The notes under the pieces: model-generated
The model's input: the letters and a program-made list of their open reading frames with translations, nothing else
Database searches by the model: none
What the model was told of the DNA's origin: nothing
DNA from: Sporomusaceae bacterium
Lineage (GTDB): Bacteria; Bacillota; Negativicutes; Acidaminococcales; JAJUGR01
DNA: 64,000 bases
NCBI GenBank assembly: GCA_029265905.1
Contig: JAJUGR010000002.1
Span: 1-64,000 of the forward strand
Direction: 5' to 3'
Made by a program: the position numbers and the translations under genes
In this document: piece by piece, positions 59,004 to 64,000 of the stretch
Layout: the number at the start of each line of letters is the position of its first letter
Position numbering within the stretch: position 1 is the first letter of the stretch

Positions 59004-59279
59004 TTGAAAACGATACGAAAAGAGGCGTCGGTCGGCTTTGTTGAATCGAACGACGCGTTGGTGACGGTTCGTCCGAATGCGGCCGGGCAAGGTGTTACGG
59101 TGGGGTTGACTTCCTCGGTGAAACGCCAGTACGGTGAGCATCTGGAAAATCTGGTGCTGGAAACGGTCAAGGCGGCCGGCTACACGGATGTCCATGTCGA
59201 GGTCCAGGACAAAGGCGCGTGGGATTATGCGCTGCAGGCGCGCGTCGTCGCCGCCTTGAACAGGGGGGGCGCAGAATGA
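59004..59279 (+). CDS. citD: Citrate lyase acyl carrier protein (gamma subunit)
   Basis: 91 aa from TTG 59004; AGGAGGG at 58991-58997 gives a 6-nt spacing. The chain ...ASVGFVESNDALVTVRP matches CitD around the prosthetic-group serine (AGTLESSD in Klebsiella), making Ser15 the likely attachment site of phosphoribosyl-dephospho-CoA. The C-terminal half VLETVKAAGYTDVHVEVQDK and GAWDYALQARVVAAL is also conserved. A little shorter than usual (about 98 aa). Stop overlaps the citE start (ATGA). Confidence 0.88.
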   Translation: MKTIRKEASVGFVESNDALVTVRPNAAGQGVTVGLTSSVKRQYGEHLENLVLETVKAAGYTDVHVEVQDKGAWDYALQARVVAALNRGGAE

Positions 59280-60190
59280 TTGAAGCCGCAAAAGCGAGGC
59301 TGCGCCGCACGATGATGTTCGTGCCGGGCAACAGTCCGAAAATGATCAACAATGCCGAGCTCTACGGCGCGGATTCCCTGATGTTTGACGTGGAGGATTC
59401 GATCGCCGTGTCGCAAAAGGATGCCGCGCGCCTGATGGTCAAGTATGCGCTGAAGGCGCTGCCGTTCAACTGTGAGACGGTGGTTCGGATCAACCATGTG
59501 ACGCAGACGCCGTTTGGCATTGACGATTTAAATGCGATTTTGCCGTCAAAACCGGACCTGATCCGGCTGCCGAAGACGGAGTCGGTCGAGGAAGTGCGCC
59601 TGGTGACGAAAATGATTGAAGAGGTCGAGGCGCGCGAGGGCTTTCCGGCCGGTTCGATCAACATCATCTGCGCGATTGAGAGTGTCCGCGGGCTGTACGA
59701 AGTGCGCGCCATTGCCAAGGAGCCGCGCGTCGTGGCGATCGCCCTGGGCGGCGAGGATTTCATCGCCGATTTGCGCACGCAGCGGACGGAGCGCGGCATC
59801 GAGTTCTACCACGCCCGCTCGGAAATCTTGATGGCCGCCCGCGACGCCGGGATCCAGGCGATTGACACCGTGTACGCCGACGTCAACAACTTGGAGGGCT
59901 TTTGCCGGGAAGTAACCGATATCAAGGACATGGGCTTTGACGGCAAATCTGTCGTCCATCCGACGCAGGTGACGGCGGTGCATGAAATTTACACGCCGAC
60001 GGAAAAACAGATCGCCCACGCGGTGAAGGTCTTGGCCTGCTATAAGGACGCAGTGGAAAACAACAAGGGCGTCATCGCCGTGGACGGCAAAATGATCGAC
60101 GGGCCGATTGTCGTCCGGGCTGAACGGATTGTCGCCCAGGCGAAAGCGGCGGGCCTGCTGGCCGAGGAGGGGTGCGAAGATGAAAAATAA
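59276..60190 (+). CDS. citE: Citrate lyase beta subunit (citryl-ACP lyase)
   Basis: 304 aa from ATG 59276, overlapping citD; the frame extends upstream only as a shadow of citD. TIM-barrel HpcH/CitE enzyme: RRTMMFVPGNSPKMINNAEL, SLMFDVEDSIAVSQKDAARL, ETVVRINHVTQTPFGIDDL, IICAIESVRGLYEVRAIAKE and VAIALGGEDFIADLRTQRTE, with the acidic metal ligands in IESV and GGEDF. Cleaves citryl-ACP to acetyl-ACP and oxaloacetate. Confidence 0.93.
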   Translation: MIEAAKARLRRTMMFVPGNSPKMINNAELYGADSLMFDVEDSIAVSQKDAARLMVKYALKALPFNCETVVRINHVTQTPFGIDDLNAILPSKPDLIRLPKTESVEEVRLVTKMIEEVEAREGFPAGSINIICAIESVRGLYEVRAIAKEPRVVAIALGGEDFIADLRTQRTERGIEFYHARSEILMAARDAGIQAIDTVYADVNNLEGFCREVTDIKDMGFDGKSVVHPTQVTAVHEIYTPTEKQIAHAVKVLACYKDAVENNKGVIAVDGKMIDGPIVVRAERIVAQAKAAGLLAEEGCEDEK

Positions 60191-61736
60191 AGTAGGGCGC
60201 GAGCTGCCGGAGCAGATTTACGGCTTGAAGCAATACCGGCCTTATGAAGGACTGTTTGTCGATCCGCCGACGCCGGTGCGCATGGCGGGGCGGACGCTGC
60301 GGGTCGGGCGGCCCGGCGCAAACAAGGTGCTGGCCTCGCTTGAGGAAGCGATTGAAGCTACTGGCTTGTCCGACGGCATGACGATTTCCTTCCACCATCA
60401 TTTCCGCGACGGGGACTTTGTCAACAAGCTCGTGATGACGGCGATTGCCGCCAAGGGGCTCAAAGACATCACGATCGCCACCAGTTCGCTCAACGACTGT
60501 CACGATTTTCTCATCGACTACATTGAAGACGGTACGGTCACGGCGATCGAGACCAGCGGACTGCGCGGAAAATTGGGCGCTTATCTGACGAAAAATCCCG
60601 GCAAACTCAAGCGGCCGGTCATCGTCCGCTCGCATGGCGGTCGGGCGCGGGCGATTGAGTCGGGCGAAGTGAAGATCGACGTGGCGTTTATGGGCGTCCC
60701 GACTTGCGACCGCTTCGGCAATGCCACGGGCCGCGAGGGCAAGTCGGCCTGCGGCGCGCTGGGCTACGCGATGCTCGACTCCCGCTTCGCCGAACAGGTC
60801 GTGCTGGTCACGGACAACTTGATTGAGGGCTATGTTTTCCCGTACAGTATCCCGCACACGGATGTCAACTACATCGTGCCGGTGGAGGCGATCGGCGATC
60901 CGGCCGGCATTGCCTCCGGTATTTTAAAAATCACAAAAAACCCGATCCAACTGCTCCTGGCCGAACAGGCGGCCAAGGTTATCGAATACTCAGGCTACTT
61001 CAAGCCGGGCTTTTCGATCCAGTTGGGCGGCGGCGGTTCGGCGCTGGCGGTCGGACGCTTCATTCGCGAGAAAATGGTCAAGCAAAATATCAAGGGCGGC
61101 TTCGGCGTGGGCGGCGTGACCGGCGTGTTCTCCAACCTGCTTGAAGAAGGCTTTTTTGAAATTTGCTACGACACCCAGACCTTCGACACGACGGCGATCA
61201 AGTCGCTGAAGGAAAATCCCCGCCATGTCGAAATGTCGTCGTCCTTCTACGCCAATCCCTGGAGCGCCGGTCCGATCATCAACAATCTGGACGTCGTCAT
61301 TTTGGGCGCGACGGAAGTCGACCTTGATTTCAATGTCAACGTCATCACCAACTCCAACGGCCTGTTGATGGGCGCCTCCGGCGGCCACTCCGACATCGCG
61401 GCGGCGTCAAAACTGTCGATCATCGTCATGCCGCTGATCCGAGGTCGCCTGCCGATGGTGCGCGACCGGGTGCAAAATATCGTCACGCCGGGCGAAAGCG
61501 TCGACGTGGTGGTGACGGACCGCGGCATCGCCGTCAACCCGCGCCGCCAGGACCTGGTTGACAACCTGCGCAAAAGCGGGCTGAAGCTCATGACGATTGA
61601 AGAGTTGCAGGCGCTGGCGCACCGCTACATCGGTAAACCTAAGGAAATCGCCCTAAGCAGCGACGACAAGGATATTGTCGCCGTGGTCGAGTACCGTGAC
61701 GGCACGCTGATCGACGTGATCAGAAAGCCACTGTAA
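60180..61736 (+). CDS. citF: Citrate lyase alpha subunit (citrate:acetyl-ACP transferase)
   Basis: 518 aa from ATG 60180, overlapping citE by 11 bp; earlier starts in this frame are inside citE. CoA-transferase fold: SDGMTISFHHHFRDGDFVNK, IVRSHGGRARAIESGEVKID, VAFMGVPTCDRFGNATGREG, FSIQLGGGGSALAVGRFIRE and NSNGLLMGASGGHSDIAAAS are CitF hallmarks. Exchanges the acetyl group on CitD for citrate. citC, citX and citG, needed to make and activate the holo-enzyme, are not in the window. A strong terminator follows. Confidence 0.94.
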   Translation: MKNKVGRELPEQIYGLKQYRPYEGLFVDPPTPVRMAGRTLRVGRPGANKVLASLEEAIEATGLSDGMTISFHHHFRDGDFVNKLVMTAIAAKGLKDITIATSSLNDCHDFLIDYIEDGTVTAIETSGLRGKLGAYLTKNPGKLKRPVIVRSHGGRARAIESGEVKIDVAFMGVPTCDRFGNATGREGKSACGALGYAMLDSRFAEQVVLVTDNLIEGYVFPYSIPHTDVNYIVPVEAIGDPAGIASGILKITKNPIQLLLAEQAAKVIEYSGYFKPGFSIQLGGGGSALAVGRFIREKMVKQNIKGGFGVGGVTGVFSNLLEEGFFEICYDTQTFDTTAIKSLKENPRHVEMSSSFYANPWSAGPIINNLDVVILGATEVDLDFNVNVITNSNGLLMGASGGHSDIAAASKLSIIVMPLIRGRLPMVRDRVQNIVTPGESVDVVVTDRGIAVNPRRQDLVDNLRKSGLKLMTIEELQALAHRYIGKPKEIALSSDDKDIVAVVEYRDGTLIDVIRKPL

Positions 61737-61793
61737 GGCAATCGGAGAGCGCATTTGAAGCGGCGGCCGATGTTGCGCTCGCGTGAAAAATGC

Positions 61794-61840
61794 AAAAGGA
61801 TAGTCGGCAGGGCTGAGGCTCCTGCCGACTATCTTTTTTT
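61794..61840. terminator. Bidirectional terminator after citF
   Basis: GATAGTCGGCAGG pairs with CCTGCCGACTATC around a 9-nt loop, with AAAAG on the left and a T-run on the right. The T-run touches the stop codon of the convergent PLP gene. Confidence 0.88.
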
Positions 61841-63191
61841 AGCGCATCATTCGAATTTTTTCATCGTAAATGGTGACTTTGACATACTCCGCATCCCAGA
61901 AGGCCTGGTCGCGCATGCTGTTTAGATAGGCCATGGTGTAGCCAAACGGCAGCCAGTCGCGCTCCTTTTGTGCAAAAAGCTGTTCCTTGGCGTCGGCGCG
62001 GCGGAAGTCATATACATGTTCGTCGGCCGCTGACAGGAAGATGTCTTTCGCCCAGCGGTCCAGAACGAATGGCGCGACCTCCAGATAGCGCCGGTTCAAG
62101 TCTGTCAATACCGACTCGTAGCGGTCAAAACCGTCGGTTGCCACGGTCACGACATTGTCATGGGGGCCGAGGCGCAGATGCTTGGCCAGCTTGATGGCGC
62201 CGATGATGTTGCAGATGCCGGAGGGCCCGATTGCGCTGCCAAGCGTGGCGGCCAAGGCCGGGTCAACGCCCAGGGAAAGCAGCGTGTCGAGGCCGTCGTG
62301 GAATACTTTCAGCCCTTGCACGGTTTCCTCGTCCTTGATCAAAATGACAAAGTCGGTGTTGAGGACGTTGTGGATCAAGGTGCACATTTTGTCGCCGATG
62401 CCTTCAATGCGGTGCTGGCCACGGCCGCCGTTGGCCAACGTGGAGCATTCGTACGGCTCCAGCGCGGCAATTTTAGCTTCGGGAAAAGCGGCTTTGATCT
62501 GGTCGCCGGCCGCGAGCGTGCCGGCTGACCCAGGGGCGGAAACGAAGCCGGCGATGCGGCCGTTGCCGATGCCACGCACGGCTTCAATGGCGCTTCCGCC
62601 GGTTACGTGGCGGTGGAAGCGGTAGTTTGACATCAGCTCAAATTGCGCCAGCGCCTTGTTTTTGGGATCCTTCATCAGGGCGTGGGTGCGCTCAAGCGTC
62701 AGGATGACATCCGATTCCGAGCCTGGCGTCAGATCCAGTTCGCCGCCGTAGCGCCTGATGCGCTCATAGCGCTCCTTGCTCATGTTGTCCGGCATGATGA
62801 CAACGGCGCGCAAGCCCAGCAGGTTGGAGATGTAGGCGGTGCCGATGCCGAAGTTGCCGGTGGACGGACCAAGGATCGTATGCTCAGGCGTGATTTCTCC
62901 GTCAACAAGCCCTTCGATCAGGGTGCTGTAGGCAGGGCCGACTTTGTGTGAGCCGGAAGGGAAGCCGGTGCCAAGCATGACGACGATGTTGGCGTCGATG
63001 CCGGTCAGGGCGCCCGGCAGCACCACGCTGCGCACATGGTTTTTGCCGTCCTTCCAGGTAATGTTGAAGAGGTTGATCGGATCCATTTCATTTTCGGACA
63101 AGGCGGACAGGGCTTGGGCCCGCAGGTCTGCCGGCAGGGTTTCAGGATGCAGCATTTCTGCGTAGGTGGGGCCGAACGGGATTTTGCTCAT
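61839..63191 (-). CDS. Fold-type II PLP-dependent enzyme (cysteine synthase/threonine dehydratase superfamily)
   Basis: 450 aa on the minus strand; AAAGGAGG lies before the ATG. GFPSGSHKVGPAYSTLIEGL contains the PLP lysine (Lys83) in an S-x-K motif; LGPSTGNFGIGTAYISNLLG is the substrate/PLP-phosphate loop; APGSAGTLAAGDQIKAAFPE and AIGPSGICNIIGAIKLAKHL complete the fold. The N-terminal 60 residues are an extension not found in CysK. Unusually for this fold, the C-terminus has an 80-residue acidic/aromatic extension (SAADEHVYDFRRADAKEQLF and onward). It overlaps the YgeY-like gene (ATGA), suggesting joint breakdown of an amino acid or peptide derivative. Substrate unknown. Confidence 0.75.
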   Translation of the reverse strand: MSKIPFGPTYAEMLHPETLPADLRAQALSALSENEMDPINLFNITWKDGKNHVRSVVLPGALTGIDANIVVMLGTGFPSGSHKVGPAYSTLIEGLVDGEITPEHTILGPSTGNFGIGTAYISNLLGLRAVVIMPDNMSKERYERIRRYGGELDLTPGSESDVILTLERTHALMKDPKNKALAQFELMSNYRFHRHVTGGSAIEAVRGIGNGRIAGFVSAPGSAGTLAAGDQIKAAFPEAKIAALEPYECSTLANGGRGQHRIEGIGDKMCTLIHNVLNTDFVILIKDEETVQGLKVFHDGLDTLLSLGVDPALAATLGSAIGPSGICNIIGAIKLAKHLRLGPHDNVVTVATDGFDRYESVLTDLNRRYLEVAPFVLDRWAKDIFLSAADEHVYDFRRADAKEQLFAQKERDWLPFGYTMAYLNSMRDQAFWDAEYVKVTIYDEKIRMMR

Positions 63192-64000
63192 GAGGCGACC
63201 TCCTTTGAATTAATGCCGGATACGCCGCAAGCGATGGCCTGATAGCCGATCGCCGCCGCTATTACTTGCGCTATTTCGATGTGCTCGTCAACCACATGGG
63301 CGCCGTCTTCACGCCCGGGGCCGAAGCCGATGGTGGGGATGCCGGCCAGTCCGGCCGAGCAGCTGCCATTGGTGCAAAAGCTGTAGTGCGACAACGGGGG
63401 ATTCAATCCGGCTTTGCGCAAGGCCACTAGGGCCTGGACCACAAGCGGCGCGTGCTCTGGGAGCACCCAGGCCGGGAATAAACGCTCGCCGGACAGCGTG
63501 ATGCCGGTGTAGCAGGGCTGCTCGGCGGATACGATGGCGGCTTCGGCTTGAAAATGGGGGTCTGTTGAAGCCATTTCGCCGAGCAGCCGCTGGATGGGCG
63601 CCAGCACGTCGGCGGCCGTTTCTCCCGGCAGCAGCCGCCGGTCGAAAGTGGCGCGGCAGCGATGCGGCACGACGGAGGCGCCGGGGTAGGGGGCTGAAAT
63701 AATGTCCGTCAATTCGAGGATGCCTGCTCCCAAAAAATCGTCGTGGGGCGCGGGGAGCGCCTGCAATGCGGCGATCAGCCGGCTCATGGCGTATACGGCA
63801 TTGATGCCGACGCTCGGGTTGGAGGAATGGGCCGCCTTGCCGTAGGTGGTGACCGCCACTTCCGCCCGTCCGCGCTGCCCGCGCTTGAGGCTCAAGGCGG
63901 AGGCTTCGCCGATGACAACGGCGTCCGGCTGCAGGGCGTCGACTACCTTGCCCAGGCCAAGTCCTTCAAACGTTTCCTCGCAGACTGTGCCGGAAACGAA
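63188..64000 (-). CDS. YgeY-like M20-family metallohydrolase (5' end outside the window)
   Basis: 271 codons are visible; the frame is open to the window edge and the gene continues beyond it. The visible part has ESS-type strands (VSGTVCEETFEGLGLG), the dimerisation domain (VAVTTYGKAAHSSNPSVGIN) and the late metal/substrate segments YSFCTNGSCSAGLAGIPTIG and EDGAHVVDEHIEIAQVI, in which GAHVVDEHI holds the conserved His. It matches YgeY-type M20 peptidases/deacylases, often linked with YgeX-like PLP lyases in selenium-dependent purine or amino-acid loci. Here the partner is the downstream PLP enzyme. The zinc-ligand region is off the window. Confidence 0.8.
   Translation of the reverse strand, partial: FVSGTVCEETFEGLGLGKVVDALQPDAVVIGEASALSLKRGQRGRAEVAVTTYGKAAHSSNPSVGINAVYAMSRLIAALQALPAPHDDFLGAGILELTDIISAPYPGASVVPHRCRATFDRRLLPGETAADVLAPIQRLLGEMASTDPHFQAEAAIVSAEQPCYTGITLSGERLFPAWVLPEHAPLVVQALVALRKAGLNPPLSHYSFCTNGSCSAGLAGIPTIGFGPGREDGAHVVDEHIEIAQVIAAAIGYQAIACGVSGINSKEVAS

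Noticed and set aside
60108-60179. Longer citF start inside citE
   Set aside because: CitF homologues begin near KNKVGRELPEQIYGL and the ATG at 60180 fits; the earlier start lies within the citE coding region.

Overview
The window fits a diderm Firmicute of the class Negativicutes (Sporomusa/Selenomonas type). It joins typical Firmicutes genes (ctsR-mcsA-mcsB-clpC-radA, DUF1659/DUF2922/YvrJ small proteins, a ComK-like protein) to a gene that only makes sense with an outer membrane (a Wza-type polysaccharide exporter with signal peptide) and to anaerobic hydroxy-acid metabolism (oxaloacetate decarboxylase carboxyltransferase, citrate lyase, an iron-sulfur tartrate dehydratase/fumarase, a flavodiiron protein). 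The genus is an inference. I see no rRNA, tRNA or CRISPR.

Layout. 1-140 is the 3' end of a group II intron, followed by a membrane/FHA protein. 1.5-19.9 kb is a co-directional, tightly packed surface-polysaccharide locus of 17 genes: Wzz, Wza, sugar-nucleotide dehydratase, aminotransferase, acetyltransferases, a plant-like GDP-mannose 3,5-epimerase, glycosyltransferases, LicD, Wzy, Wzx and a PglC-like initiating transferase. A second set at 20.0-24.2 kb (manC, manB, galU, vanZ-like) supplies GDP-mannose and UDP-glucose. 24.3-33.8 kb is mixed housekeeping: comK-like, sigma factor, galE, pgi, orphan NarL-type regulator, ABC-F ATPase, a DUF1659-DUF2922-YvrJ trio whose first gene carries an in-frame stop, and a flavodiiron protein. 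33.9-40.1 kb is the CtsR heat-shock operon with a visible promoter and CtsR box. 40.2-44.0 kb holds ppnP and a probable D-amino-acid cassette (D-threonine-aldolase-like, RidA, DauR/YheO-type regulator, threonine-synthase-like).

44-62 kb is the most striking part: two paralogous modules under sigma-54 promoters, each with a PrpR-type activator, a DASS (SLC13) transporter, a hydro-lyase and a near-identical oxaloacetate decarboxylase alpha subunit. Module A uses a LeuCD/aconitase-type hydro-lyase, module B a TtdAB-type tartrate dehydratase/fumarase. Next to them, divergent from a LysR gene, lies citDEF (citrate lyase). Tartrate and citrate breakdown both give oxaloacetate, which the decarboxylase turns into pyruvate, so the block looks like a hydroxy-di/tricarboxylate fermentation island; the substrate of module A is open. 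The oadA duplication carries a remnant of a downstream HTH gene, which shows how the second copy arose.

The window ends with a fold-II PLP enzyme and a truncated YgeY-type M20 peptidase on the minus strand. Dispersed GGGACGGGTCCCTCTGTCAC-type and GGGGTCAGGCACC-type repeats lie in several intergenic regions.
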